Shown piece by piece: positions 55,335 to 64,000 of a stretch of 64,000 nucleotides of DNA. Below the pieces are notes generated by a model. It was not told the DNA's origin. It made no database searches and saw nothing but the letters and a program-made list of their open reading frames with translations. Within the stretch, counting starts at the first letter, position 1. Each line of letters begins with the position of its first letter. Source of the DNA: Paraburkholderia acidicola. GTDB taxonomy: Bacteria; Pseudomonadota; Gammaproteobacteria; Burkholderiales; Burkholderiaceae. The stretch covers positions 558,001-622,000 of the forward strand of contig NZ_MTZV01000002.1 in assembly GCF_002362315.1 (NCBI RefSeq). Reading direction: 5' to 3'. The position numbers and the translations under genes are program-made.

Positions 55335-55823
55335 CTATTCACCTACTGCAATCGCCAGCGATTCCTTGATTTCTTCCATCACCACATAGCTCTTCGACTG
55401 CACCGCGCCCGGCAGTTGCAGCAGGATGTCGCCGAGCAGCTTGCGGTAGTCGGCCATCTCGCCGATGCGCGCCTTGATCAGATAGTCGAAATCGCCGGAC
55501 ACGAGGTGGCATTCGAGCACCTCGGGGATCTTCTGCACCTCACGGCGAAACTGGTCGAACATGTTGCCGCTCTTGTGGTCGAGGGTGATCTCGACGAATA
55601 CCAGCAGCGCTGCACCGAGCTCCTTGGGATTCAGGCGCGCGTAATAGCCGGTGATCACGCCGTCGCGCTCCATCCGCTTCACCCGCTCGATACATGGCGT
55701 AACCGACAGCCCCACCTGCTCCGCGAGGTCTTTCATCGCCATGCGGCCATCCTCCTGCAGAAGCTTGAGGATGCGGTGATCGAGCTTGTCGAGTGCGCGG
55801 ATCGGTTGACGTTGTGTTCTCAT
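55335..55823 (-). CDS. lrp: Lrp/AsnC-family regulator of dadA
   Basis: A 162-residue Lrp-type regulator: an N-terminal helix-turn-helix (LDHRILKLLQEDGRMAMKDLAEQVGLSVTPCIERV) in full-length Lrp style, and a C-terminal RAM ligand domain (VLECHLVSGDFDYLIKARI). It is divergent from dadA across 158 nt. In several proteobacteria the neighbouring Lrp activates dadA in response to L-alanine, and the same is likely here. The shared gap is AT-rich and would hold the binding sites. Confidence 0.92.
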   Translation of the reverse strand: MRTQRQPIRALDKLDHRILKLLQEDGRMAMKDLAEQVGLSVTPCIERVKRMERDGVITGYYARLNPKELGAALLVFVEITLDHKSGNMFDQFRREVQKIPEVLECHLVSGDFDYLIKARIGEMADYRKLLGDILLQLPGAVQSKSYVVMEEIKESLAIAVGE

Positions 55824-55981
55824 CGTGTTTTTACTGAAAATCGCAAAAATACAATAACAAAACCTAGGGAACGATCAATAGTATAGCGGTTAACACTGGG
55901 CCACTCGCGTAATACCTCGTTAATCGCATGTACTGACCGATTTCACGAGCGCCAGGGCCTTTCGACCTCTCTGGAGCAGCT

Positions 55982-57268
55982 ATGCGGGTTGTCATTTTGG
56001 GTAGCGGTGTCGTCGGGGTGACGAGCGCCTATTATCTTGCACGTGCCGGTCACGATGTGACCGTTATCGATCGTGAAGCGGGCCCTGCGCTCGAAACCAG
56101 TTTTGCCAATGCCGGCCAGATCTCGCCGGGCTACGCGGCGCCGTGGGCAGCACCTGGCGTGCCGCTGAAAGCCGTCAAGTGGATGTTCCAGAAACATGCG
56201 CCGCTCGCCATTCGTCTCGATGGCACGCAGTTCCAGTTGCAATGGATGTGGCAGATGCTGCAGAACTGCACGTCCGCACGCTATGCGGTGAACAAAGGCC
56301 GCATGGTCCGTCTCGCTGAATACAGCCGCGATTGTCTGCAGACGCTGCGCGCCGAAACCGGCATCCAGTACGAAGGCCGCACGGGCGGTACGCTGCAGGT
56401 GTTCCGCAGCCAGCAGCAACTCGATGGCGCTGCGAAAGACATCGCCGTACTCCAGGAAGCCAACATCCCGTACGAGTTGCTGTCGCCGGACGAACTGGCG
56501 CGCGCCGAACCGGCACTCGCCGCGGTGTCGCACAAGCTGACCGGTGGTCTACGCCTGCCGGGCGATGAAACCGGCGACTGCCAGCTGTTCACCACACGTC
56601 TCGCGGCAATGGCCGAAGCGCTCGGCGTGAAATTCCGCTACAACACACCGATCGACGCACTCGCCATGGCAGGCGGACGCATCGCCGGCGTGCAATGCGG
56701 CAACGAGCTGGTGCGTGCCGATTCGTTCGTCGTCGCGCTGGGCTCCTACTCGACGAAATTTCTGTCGAGCATCGTCAAGATTCCGGTGTATCCGCTCAAG
56801 GGCTATTCGATCACTGCGCCGATCGTGAACGCGGCCGCAGCGCCGGTCTCGACCGTGCTCGACGAAACCTACAAGATCGCGATCACGCGCTTCGACGACC
56901 GCATTCGTGTGGGCGGCATGGCGGAGATCGTCGGCTTCGACAAGACATTGCGCAATGCGCGCCGCGAGACGCTCGAAATGTGCGTCAACGATCTGTTCCC
57001 GGGTGGCGGCGATACGTCGAAGGCCACCTTCTGGACCGGCCTGCGCCCGATGACGCCGGACGGCACACCGATCGTCGGTCGCACGCCTGTGTCGAACCTG
57101 TTCCTGAACACCGGGCACGGTACGCTCGGCTGGACGATGTCGTGCGGCTCGGGCCAGTTGCTCGCCGATCTGATCTCCGGCAAGCAGCCGGCTATTCAAT
57201 CCGGCGACCTGTCGGTGCATCGCTACCTCGGCGAAACTGGCGGCACGCATCGCCCGGCTTACGCTTGA
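55982..57268 (+). CDS. dadA: D-amino acid dehydrogenase small subunit DadA
   Basis: DadA oxidises D-alanine and other D-amino acids to keto acids in the inner membrane, feeding electrons to the respiratory chain. The N-terminal FAD site is [20 protein letters not shown] (GxGxxG), and the substrate end is [17 protein letters not shown]. Length 428 is close to E. coli DadA (432). It is read away from the Lrp-type gene; a dadX racemase is not in the window. A terminator follows. Confidence 0.96.
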   Translation: MRVVILGSGVVGVTSAYYLARAGHDVTVIDREAGPALETSFANAGQISPGYAAPWAAPGVPLKAVKWMFQKHAPLAIRLDGTQFQLQWMWQMLQNCTSARYAVNKGRMVRLAEYSRDCLQTLRAETGIQYEGRTGGTLQVFRSQQQLDGAAKDIAVLQEANIPYELLSPDELARAEPALAAVSHKLTGGLRLPGDETGDCQLFTTRLAAMAEALGVKFRYNTPIDALAMAGGRIAGVQCGNELVRADSFVVALGSYSTKFLSSIVKIPVYPLKGYSITAPIVNAAAAPVSTVLDETYKIAITRFDDRIRVGGMAEIVGFDKTLRNARRETLEMCVNDLFPGGGDTSKATFWTGLRPMTPDGTPIVGRTPVSNLFLNTGHGTLGWTMSCGSGQLLADLISGKQPAIQSGDLSVHRYLGETGGTHRPAYA

Positions 57269-57317
57269 TACTTCTAGCGATGGCTTTTTGCCGTGCTTGA
57301 CATAGTTCACCTGAGAG

Positions 57318-57350
57318 AACAAACGGCGCCTTCAAGGCGCCGTTTGTTTT
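57318..57350. terminator. Bidirectional terminator between dadA and the acyl-CoA dehydrogenase
   Basis: AACAAACGGCGCC pairs with GGCGCCGTTTGTT around a 5-nt loop, with a T run on the plus strand. It serves both convergent genes. Confidence 0.85.
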
Positions 57351-57409
57351 GCCGGATCAGTTTGCCTGTTCCCGCGTCATGCCTGCGGCAAACCGATCGC
57401 ACAGATCGA

Positions 57410-59197
57410 TCAGAACTGATCCTCCGACAACGCCAGCACCCCTTCACCACCCTTCGCACTGACGATCGCCGCTTCGAATGCGCTCGCCTGCGACAACACA
57501 TGCTCGGCAAAGAACTGTGCAGTCGCGATCTTCGCGCCGTAGAACGACGGATCGTCGGCCTGTTTTTGTGCGGCCACGAGCAATGCACGCGCCATCTGCC
57601 AACCGCCCAGCACAATACCCGCGAGCTTCAGATAAGGCACGCTGCCAGCGAACACCGCATTCGGATCGCGTCGCGTGTTCTCGACGACGAAGTGCACCGC
57701 TGCCTCGAGCGAACGCTGTCCCTGCGCGAGGTGCCGCTGCATCGATGCGAACGCCGGACCCTGCTGCTGGCCAAGCTGTTCGACCGTCTGCGCAATGCCA
57801 GCCAGTAGCGCTTTCGCTACGGCGCCGCCGTCGCGCACCGTCTTGCGGCCGATCAGATCGTTTGCCTGGATAGCCGTCGTACCTTCGTAGATCGGCAGGA
57901 TGCGCGCGTCGCGATAGTACTGCGCAGCGCCCGTCTCCTCGATGAAACCCATGCCGCCGTGTACCTGCACGCCGAGGCTCGTCACATCGATCGACAGCTC
58001 GGTGCTCCAGCCCTTGACGATCGGCACGAGGAATTCGTAGATCGCCTGATGCTCGGCCCGCTTCGCTTCGTCGGGATGCCGATGCGCGATATCGCAATGA
58101 GCCGCAGCCACATAAGCGAGCGCACGCGAAGCTTCGGTCAGGCCGCGCATCGTCGATAGCATGCGGCGCACATCCGGATGCTGGATGATCGCCACCGATT
58201 GCTTCGCCGACCCGTCGACCGGACGGCTCTGCACACGCTCCTTCGCATACGCGACCGCCTTCTGATACGCACGGTCCGACACGCTGACGCCCTGCAACCC
58301 AACCGCGAAACGCGCCGCGTTCATCATGATGAACATGTACTCGAGGCCGCGATTCTCTTCGCCGATCAGATGACCGAGCGCGCCGCCATGGTCGCCGAAC
58401 TGCAGAACCGCCGTCGGACTCGCCTTGATACCGAGCTTGTGTTCGATCGACACGCAATGCACGTCGTTGCGCTCGCCGAGCGATCCGTCCGCATTGACGA
58501 GAAACTTCGGCACGATGAAAAGCGATATGCCCTTCACGCCTTCGGGCGCACCGGGTGTGCGCGCCAGCACGAGATGGGCGATGTTCTTCGCCATGTCGTG
58601 CTCGCCCCACGTGATGAAAATCTTCGTACCGAAGATCTTGAACGCGCCGTCACCGGTCGGCTCCGCACGCGTGCGCACCAGCGCGAGATCGGAGCCGGCC
58701 TGCGGCTCCGTGAGGTTCATCGTACCGGTCCACTCGCCGGAGATCAGCTTCGGCACATATGCCTGTTTCTGTTCTTCCGTGCCTGCGGTCAGCAGCGCTT
58801 CGATCGCGCCGTCAGTCAGCAGCGGACACAGCGCAAACGACAGGTTCGACGCGTTGAGCATCTCGACGCAAGGCGTCGCGATCAGCTTCGGCAGGCCCTG
58901 CCCTTCGTAATCGATGGGGTGCTGGACGCCTTGCCAGCCGCCTTCAGCAAACTGGCGGAACGCGTCGGCAAAACCCGGCGTTGCCGTGACCTTGCCATCG
59001 CGCCAGCTACTCGGATTGCGGTCGCCCTCTACATTCAGCGGCGCCAGAACTTCGCCGCAGAATCGCGCGGATTCTTCGAGTACGGCCTGAGCGGTCTCGA
59101 GGTTCGCATCTTCGAAGCCGGGCAATGCCGCGATGTCTTCGAGACCGGCCAGTTCCTTCATGACGAACAGCATGTCTCGGATGGGCGCGTTGTACAT
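57410..59197 (-). CDS. Acyl-CoA dehydrogenase, long form
   Basis: A 595-residue FAD enzyme that introduces the alpha-beta double bond in acyl-CoAs and hands electrons to ETF. Motifs: MNLTEPQAGSDLALVRT, FGTKIFITWGEHDM and VQVHGGMGFIEETG, with the catalytic-region YYRDARILPIYEGTTAIQ. It belongs to the long subgroup with the extra C-terminal domain of about 130 residues found in many beta- and alphaproteobacteria; the substrate chain is unknown. It lies upstream of etfBA in position but is separated from it by a terminator-like hairpin. Confidence 0.92.
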   Translation of the reverse strand: MYNAPIRDMLFVMKELAGLEDIAALPGFEDANLETAQAVLEESARFCGEVLAPLNVEGDRNPSSWRDGKVTATPGFADAFRQFAEGGWQGVQHPIDYEGQGLPKLIATPCVEMLNASNLSFALCPLLTDGAIEALLTAGTEEQKQAYVPKLISGEWTGTMNLTEPQAGSDLALVRTRAEPTGDGAFKIFGTKIFITWGEHDMAKNIAHLVLARTPGAPEGVKGISLFIVPKFLVNADGSLGERNDVHCVSIEHKLGIKASPTAVLQFGDHGGALGHLIGEENRGLEYMFIMMNAARFAVGLQGVSVSDRAYQKAVAYAKERVQSRPVDGSAKQSVAIIQHPDVRRMLSTMRGLTEASRALAYVAAAHCDIAHRHPDEAKRAEHQAIYEFLVPIVKGWSTELSIDVTSLGVQVHGGMGFIEETGAAQYYRDARILPIYEGTTAIQANDLIGRKTVRDGGAVAKALLAGIAQTVEQLGQQQGPAFASMQRHLAQGQRSLEAAVHFVVENTRRDPNAVFAGSVPYLKLAGIVLGGWQMARALLVAAQKQADDPSFYGAKIATAQFFAEHVLSQASAFEAAIVSAKGGEGVLALSEDQF

Positions 59198-59240
59198 GTC
59201 AGTTCTCCTCCTGCCTGAATGTTGTAGCTGAGCGATATAG

Positions 59241-59272
59241 AAAGGGGCGCGGGACTTCAGGTCCTGCGCCCC
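59241..59272 (-). terminator. Probable terminator of etfBA
   Basis: GGGGCGC plus GGAC pairs with GTCC plus GCGCCCC on either side of a small internal mismatch, followed on the minus strand by TTTC. The stem is strong but the T run weak. Confidence 0.65.
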
Positions 59273-59369
59273 TTCGGTTACTGCCGGACGCCTGTTGTGC
59301 GGCGTTATCCAGTGCTATTCAGCGCTAGCCGGCGACGATCCGTGCGCGCGACAAGCGCGCAGTCGACAC

Positions 59370-60302
59370 TCAAAGCTCGCCGACGAGCTCCGGCACGACC
59401 GTGAACAGATCACCCACCAGACCGTAATCGGCCACGCTGAAAATCGGCGCTTCCGGGTCCTTGTTGATCGCCACGATGACCTTCGAGTCTTTCATCCCTG
59501 CCAGATGCTGGATCGCGCCGGAGATGCCCACCGCGATATACAGCTGCGGCGCGACAATCTTGCCGGTCTGTCCGACCTGGTAGTCGTTCGGCACGAAGCC
59601 TGCATCGACGGCTGCACGCGAAGCGCCGAGCGCTGCATTCAGCTTGTCCGCGAGTGGCTCAAGCACCTTCGTGTAGTTCTCGCCGCTGCCGAGCCCACGG
59701 CCGCCCGACACGATGATGCTGGCCGAGGTCAGTTCAGGACGATCCAGCTTCGTCACTTCACGGCTGACGAACTCCGAAAGGCCGGAATCCGCTGCTGCGT
59801 CGATCTTCTCGACCGCTGCGCTGCCGCCTTCGGCCGCAACCGGATCGAAGCCGGTCGTGCGAACCGTGATGACCTTGATCGGATCGGCGGATTGCACCGT
59901 TGCGATGGCGTTGCCTGCGTAGATCGGGCGCTCGAACGTGTCGGCGCTATCTACAGCGGTGATGTCGCTGATCTGCGCAACGTCAAGCTTCGCTGCAACG
60001 CGCGGAGCGATGTTCTTGCCGTAGGGGGTGGCCGGCGCAAGGATGTGCGTATACGCCTTCGCGATACCGACGACCGTCGCTTCGACGTTCTCTGCAAGGC
60101 CCGCTTCCAGTTGCGGCGCATCGGCCAGCAGCACCTTCGATACACCGGCGATCTTCGCCGCTGCATCGGCCGCGCCCTGCGCGTTATGGCCAGCCACCAG
60201 CACGTGAATATCGCCGCCGATCTTCTGCGCCGCTGCAATCGTGTTCAGCGTCGCGGGCTTGATCGACGCGCTGTCGTGTTCAGCAATTACCAGATTTGTC
60301 AT
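59370..60302 (-). CDS. etfA: Electron transfer flavoprotein alpha subunit
   Basis: EtfA binds the FAD of the ETF heterodimer, which carries electrons from acyl-CoA dehydrogenases to ETF-quinone oxidoreductase. The FAD-binding C-terminus shows [21 protein letters not shown] and the [19 protein letters not shown] signature. Length 310 is typical. It follows etfB by 13 nt. The neighbouring acyl-CoA dehydrogenase is a likely electron donor. Confidence 0.97.
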   Translation of the reverse strand: MTNLVIAEHDSASIKPATLNTIAAAQKIGGDIHVLVAGHNAQGAADAAAKIAGVSKVLLADAPQLEAGLAENVEATVVGIAKAYTHILAPATPYGKNIAPRVAAKLDVAQISDITAVDSADTFERPIYAGNAIATVQSADPIKVITVRTTGFDPVAAEGGSAAVEKIDAAADSGLSEFVSREVTKLDRPELTSASIIVSGGRGLGSGENYTKVLEPLADKLNAALGASRAAVDAGFVPNDYQVGQTGKIVAPQLYIAVGISGAIQHLAGMKDSKVIVAINKDPEAPIFSVADYGLVGDLFTVVPELVGEL

Positions 60303-60315
60303 GTTGTCCGTCTCC

Positions 60316-61065
60316 TCACAGCACCTTGGCTTCGGTCTTCAGCTTCTCGACCAGCGTCTTCACGTCGGGCACCTTCACACCGGCGCTGCGCTTGGCCGGC
60401 TCGACCACTTTCAGCGTCTTCAGGCGCGGCGTCACGTCGACACCAAGGTCTTCGGGCTTGAGGATTTCGAGCGGCTTCTTCTTCGCCTTCATGATGTTCG
60501 GCAGCGTCACGTAGCGCGGCTCGTTCAGGCGCAGATCGGTAGTGACAACGGCTGGCAGCTTCAGCGACAGCGTTTCCGCACCGCCATCGACTTCGCGCGA
60601 CACCGTCGCCTTGCCGTCGGCCACGACGACCTTCGATGCAAACGTAGCCTGCGGCAGATTCGCCAGCGCGGCGAGCATCTGGCCGGTCTGGTTCGAGTCG
60701 TCGTCGATGGCCTGCTTGCCGAGGATCACCAGTTGCGGCTGTTCCTTGTCGACCAGCGCCTTGAGCAGCTTGGCCACGGCCAGCGGCTGCAGATCTTCAT
60801 TCGATTCGATCAGGATCGCGCGGTCCGCGCCGATCGCGAGCGCCGTGCGCAGCGTTTCCTGCGCCTGCGTCACCCCTGCCGACACCGCGATCACTTCAGT
60901 CGCAATGCCCGCTTCCTTCAACCGTACCGCCTCTTCCACCGCGATTTCGTCGAACGGATTCATCGACATCTTCACGTTCGCAATGTCGACTCCCGTGCCG
61001 TCCGACTTCACACGGACCTTCACGTTGTAATCGACCACTCTCTTGACTGGCACCAGGATTTTCAT
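60316..61065 (-). CDS. etfB: Electron transfer flavoprotein beta subunit
   Basis: EtfB forms the ETF heterodimer with EtfA and binds AMP. The 249-residue chain starts [16 protein letters not shown] and shows [16 protein letters not shown] and [20 protein letters not shown], the family signature region. I chose the ATG at 61065; a frame extension of two residues is not supported. etfB precedes etfA, as usual. Confidence 0.97.
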   Translation of the reverse strand: MKILVPVKRVVDYNVKVRVKSDGTGVDIANVKMSMNPFDEIAVEEAVRLKEAGIATEVIAVSAGVTQAQETLRTALAIGADRAILIESNEDLQPLAVAKLLKALVDKEQPQLVILGKQAIDDDSNQTGQMLAALANLPQATFASKVVVADGKATVSREVDGGAETLSLKLPAVVTTDLRLNEPRYVTLPNIMKAKKKPLEILKPEDLGVDVTPRLKTLKVVEPAKRSAGVKVPDVKTLVEKLKTEAKVL

Positions 61066-61226
61066 GCACACGCTCCAAAGTTACGAATACGTCAACCCAG
61101 CGGCCATTATAACGACTGCCTTCTTCCAGACAGTCGCTGGCGTGGGTTTGCTGCGAGGATATTGCGCCCTGACACGACACCGGCAAGGAAACGGGTAGGA
61201 CGGTCGGTGGGCTTGACTGCGATAGC

Positions 61227-61238
61227 GAACGATCGTTC
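61227..61238. promoter_or_regulatory. 12-bp palindrome upstream of etfBA
   Basis: GAACGATCGTTC is perfectly self-complementary, about 160 nt before etfB and close to the metQ terminator. Its size and form fit a TetR-type operator, as seen for some fatty-acid and ETF regulons. No TetR gene is nearby. Confidence 0.4.
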
Positions 61239-61250
61239 TATTTTAAACGC

Positions 61251-61278
61251 AAAAAAACCCGGGTGCCAACCCCGGGTT
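61251..61278 (-). terminator. Terminator of the met operon
   Basis: AACCCGGG pairs with CCCGGGTT around a 7-nt loop; on the minus strand a run of Ts follows. It lies about 60 nt beyond the metQ stop. Confidence 0.88.
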
Positions 61279-61336
61279 CCGACCGACGCCTCTAACTGGT
61301 GGCGAGGCCTCCGCATTTGCGTGGCGACACGCATGC

Positions 61337-62140
61337 TTACCAGGCAGCGACGACCGAACCGCCAAAGCGGCTTTCGATGAACTGCTTCACTTCCGCGGAG
61401 TGATAGGCGGCCACGAATTTCGCCACCCACGGCTTGTTACGGTCCGCGGCACGGATCACGAGGATGTTGGCGTACGGACCTTGCGGGTCTTCGATGGCGA
61501 TCGCGTCCTGCTTCGGCTTCAGGCCCGCCTCCATCGCGAAGTTCGTGTTGATCGCGGCGGCATCGACGTCGCCGAGCGAACGCGGAATCTGCGCCGCATC
61601 GAGTTCGACGATCTTCAGTTTCTTCGGGTTATCGACGATGTCGAGCGGCGTTGCCTTCAGGCCCGCATCGGCGCGCAGCTTCAGCAGACCGTTTTTCTGC
61701 AGCAGCAGCAACGCGCGACCACCGTTGGTCGGATCGTTCGGTACCGCGATCTTCGCTCCGTTTTGCAGCTCGGCCAGCGCCTTCACTTTCTTCGAATAAA
61801 TGCCCATCGGGAACGTGACCGTATCCGCGATCTTGATCAGCGGGTAGCCGCGGTCTTTCACCTGCGCCTGCAGATAGGGCTCGTGCTGGTAGCTGTTTGC
61901 ATCGAGATCGCCGGCGGCGAGCGCGGCGTTCGGCTGCACGTAGTCGGAGAATTCGACGATCTTGATGTTCAGGCCGTTCTTCGCGGCGACGCCCTTCACC
62001 ACTTCCATCAGTTGCGCGTGCGGGCCGCCGGTGACGCCGACCTTGATGGTGTCGTCGGCCTGGGCCGACGTGGCGAAAACGGTGAACAGCGACGCGGCGC
62101 CGAGCGCGGCCGCGAGCCTGACAATGAAACGACGTTGCAT
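61337..62140 (-). CDS. metQ: Methionine-binding protein MetQ (NlpA family)
   Basis: The periplasmic substrate-binding part of the MetNIQ importer for D- and L-methionine. The 267-residue protein shows VGVTGGPHAQLMEVVK and DANSYQHEPYLQ, the motifs lining the methionine site, and IAVPNDPTNGGRALLLL. Most MetQ/NlpA proteins are lipoproteins, but here the signal peptide ends in ATSAQADD with no lipobox Cys, so it should be a soluble periplasmic protein. It is the last gene of metN-metI-metQ, followed by a terminator. Confidence 0.95.
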   Translation of the reverse strand: MQRRFIVRLAAALGAASLFTVFATSAQADDTIKVGVTGGPHAQLMEVVKGVAAKNGLNIKIVEFSDYVQPNAALAAGDLDANSYQHEPYLQAQVKDRGYPLIKIADTVTFPMGIYSKKVKALAELQNGAKIAVPNDPTNGGRALLLLQKNGLLKLRADAGLKATPLDIVDNPKKLKIVELDAAQIPRSLGDVDAAAINTNFAMEAGLKPKQDAIAIEDPQGPYANILVIRAADRNKPWVAKFVAAYHSAEVKQFIESRFGGSVVAAW

Positions 62141-62207
62141 GACCGACCTTTATGATTCTCGTTGAACGGGTTATCGAACGAAGCGCAACAACTCTTGTTA
62201 ACCCTTG

Positions 62208-62861
62208 TTATTTATGACTCAAACGACGCACGAGCCAATCCCCGAACGACTGCACCAGTTGCACGAACACGATCAGGATCACGACGACGGTCAGCATCAC
62301 TTCCGGCAGGAAGCGCTGATAACCGTAGCGGATCCCCAGATCGCCCAACCCGCCGCCTCCGATCGCCCCGGCCATTGCCGAGTAGCCGACCAGCGAAACG
62401 AAGGTGATCGTCAGACCCGCGACGACGCCGGGCAGCGACTCCGGCAACAGCACCTTGAACACAATCTGTGAGGTCGTCGCGCCCATCGCCTGAGCGGCTT
62501 CGATCAGCCCGCGATCCACTTCGCGTAGCGCCGTTTCGACAAGCCGCGCGATGAACGGCGCGGCGGCGATCGTCAGCGGCACGACGGCGGCAGCTGTGCC
62601 GATCGATGAACCCACGACGAGCCGCGTGAACGGAATCACCGCCACCAGCAAGATGATGAACGGCGTCGAACGCACGGCATTGACCACGATACCCATCACG
62701 CGATTCACCGCGATGTTCTGCAGCACGCCCTGGCGGTCGGTCAGATACAGCAGCACGCCGAGCGGCACACCGGCAAGCGCGCCGACCGCACCGGAAATGC
62801 CCACCATCACGAGCGTTTCCCAGAACGACTGCACGAACATATCGAACATTTCACTCAACAT
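62208..62861 (-). CDS. metI: Methionine ABC transporter permease MetI
   Basis: The inner-membrane permease of the MetNIQ system. The 217-residue protein has about five transmembrane helices and the ABC-permease loop [20 protein letters not shown] (EAA motif, which contacts MetN). The start is the ATG at 62861, overlapping the metN stop by 11 nt. It is the middle gene of the operon. Confidence 0.95.
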   Translation of the reverse strand: MLSEMFDMFVQSFWETLVMVGISGAVGALAGVPLGVLLYLTDRQGVLQNIAVNRVMGIVVNAVRSTPFIILLVAVIPFTRLVVGSSIGTAAAVVPLTIAAAPFIARLVETALREVDRGLIEAAQAMGATTSQIVFKVLLPESLPGVVAGLTITFVSLVGYSAMAGAIGGGGLGDLGIRYGYQRFLPEVMLTVVVILIVFVQLVQSFGDWLVRRLSHK

Positions 62862-63885
62862 ACGAAAGCTCCTCGACCACCACACCCTGTTCGCGCAAAA
62901 ACGCTATCGCCTGCGCGACCTTCAGCGGCTCGCCGCCCGCCAGCACCGCGAGCGAGCCGAACGCCTGGCCCTGAATCTCATCGATCTGGCCGTGCAGGAT
63001 GTTGAAGTCCAGTTCGTAGCGACGGATCGTTTCCGAGAGGATCGGCTGATCGACGCCCGAACCCGTGAACGCGAGACGCAACAGATGACCACTACCGGTC
63101 TTGAGGCGCTCGGCGACGCGCGCTTTCATCGCTGGTGGCAACTCCTGCGCGATCACATCGCCGATCAGCGCGCGCGTCACTTCGTGATGCGGCTGCAGGA
63201 ACACGTCGATGACCTTGCCTTCCTCGACGACGCGCCCCGCATCGAGCACCGCGACGCGATCGCAGACCTGCTTGATCACGTCCATCTGGTGCGTGATCAG
63301 CACGACGGTCAAACCGAATTCGCGGTTGATGCGTTTGAGCAGATCGAGAATCGAGCGCGTGGTTTCCGGATCGAGCGCGGAAGTCGCTTCGTCGGACAGC
63401 AACACCTTCGGCTTGCTCGCCAGCGCCCGCGCGATGCCAACTCGCTGCTTCTGGCCGCCGCTGATCTGCGCCGGATAGCGATCCTGCTGCGCTGAAAGGC
63501 CAACCAGATCGAGCAACGGCAAGACGGTCGCCTTGATCTCGGCAGCCGACATGCCGGCCAGTTCGAGCGGCAACGCGACGTTGTCATAGACGGTGCGTGA
63601 CGACAGCAGGTTGAAATGCTGGAAGATCATGCCGATTTCGCGCCGCGCTTCGCGCAGTTGCGCGGCGGGCAGCGTCGTCAGATCGCGGCCGTCGACGACG
63701 ATATTGCCTTCGGTAGGCCGCGTAAGCAGGTTGATCGTCCGCACGAGCGTGCTTTTGCCCGCGCCGCTGCGTCCGATGATGCCGAACACTTCGCCCTGCG
63801 GAATGGACAGATTGACGTTGTGCAGCGCTTCGACCCAACCGCGGGGCCCCGCGAAACGCTGCGAGATGTTGCGTATTTCAATCAT
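62851..63885 (-). CDS. metN: Methionine ABC transporter ATP-binding protein MetN
   Basis: The ATPase of the methionine importer. Walker A is GRSGAGKST (about residues 38-46), the Q-loop lies near MIFQHFNLL, the signature is [15 protein letters not shown], and Walker B is [12 protein letters not shown]. The C-terminal ACT-like regulatory domain (about 270-344) binds methionine and shuts down transport when the amino acid is plentiful. Length 344 matches E. coli MetN. It is the first gene of the operon. The 115 nt before it, up to the window end, hold short hairpins but no clear riboswitch. Confidence 0.96.
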   Translation of the reverse strand: MIEIRNISQRFAGPRGWVEALHNVNLSIPQGEVFGIIGRSGAGKSTLVRTINLLTRPTEGNIVVDGRDLTTLPAAQLREARREIGMIFQHFNLLSSRTVYDNVALPLELAGMSAAEIKATVLPLLDLVGLSAQQDRYPAQISGGQKQRVGIARALASKPKVLLSDEATSALDPETTRSILDLLKRINREFGLTVVLITHQMDVIKQVCDRVAVLDAGRVVEEGKVIDVFLQPHHEVTRALIGDVIAQELPPAMKARVAERLKTGSGHLLRLAFTGSGVDQPILSETIRRYELDFNILHGQIDEIQGQAFGSLAVLAGGEPLKVAQAIAFLREQGVVVEELSYVE

Positions 63886-64000
63886 TGAGAACAGGACGGC
63901 GGTCTGCCGGACGACGGATCGTCCGTCGCGATGATCGCAAAGGTCAACCGCCGCCTTGATAGAGGATGGCCGGCGATTTTACCGCAGCGTCGACATTTCC

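Overview
The window is high-GC DNA from a betaproteobacterium of the Burkholderiaceae, most likely the Paraburkholderia/Burkholderia/Caballeronia group. This rests on gene order (rpsP-rimM-trmD-rplS; moaA-mobA-moeA behind rne; etfBA beside a metNIQ operon) and on protein character. Genus and species cannot be fixed from sequence reading alone. Most of the window is chromosomal housekeeping DNA with little intergenic space. I see no insertion sequence, prophage, CRISPR array or rRNA.

Layout. 1-7.1 kb: the 3' part of rne, then molybdenum cofactor genes moaA, mobA and moeA, a small membrane protein and an acetyltransferase. 7.2-13.2 kb (minus strand): rmuC, a hydroxyacid reductase, nhaD, a lone lutC-like gene and pncB. 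13.4-16.9 kb: fdxA, two tandem tRNA-Asn genes, a CreA-family gene, and an AraC-type regulator with azlCD. 17-28.3 kb: an unrecognised gene, a UvrD-like helicase, two related small exported proteins, an S4-domain protein, MATE and BASS transporters, a phospholipase D-like lipoprotein, fumC and a thioesterase. 28.5-32 kb: two tiny genes, two regulators and thyA.

32.2-42.1 kb is the most interesting region. It holds seven consecutive genes for exported proteins. They include two repeat proteins resembling amyloid subunits, a C39-type peptidase with a complete catalytic triad, and an outer-membrane barrel with an N-terminal coiled coil. Order and sizes match the Pseudomonas functional amyloid operon fapABCDEF, with one extra gene at the front. 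A sigma-54 enhancer-binding protein with a degenerate receiver domain flanks the set on each side. The 539-bp region in front carries a sigma-54-type promoter and an 18-bp perfect palindrome. Three of the exported proteins share a 12-residue motif resembling a double-glycine leader, which suggests possible substrates or recognition partners of the peptidase. The cluster lies between thyA and folA.

42.1-53.3 kb: folA, pmbA, yjgA, mog, orn, an M48 protease, rsgA, a DUF2007 protein, a CobD/CbiB-like protein, a NUDIX hydrolase and the rpsP-rimM-trmD-rplS ribosomal operon. 53.5-64 kb: a TM2 protein, a radical SAM protein, a divergent lrp-dadA pair for D-amino acid catabolism, an acyl-CoA dehydrogenase with its electron acceptor etfBA, and the methionine ABC importer metNIQ.
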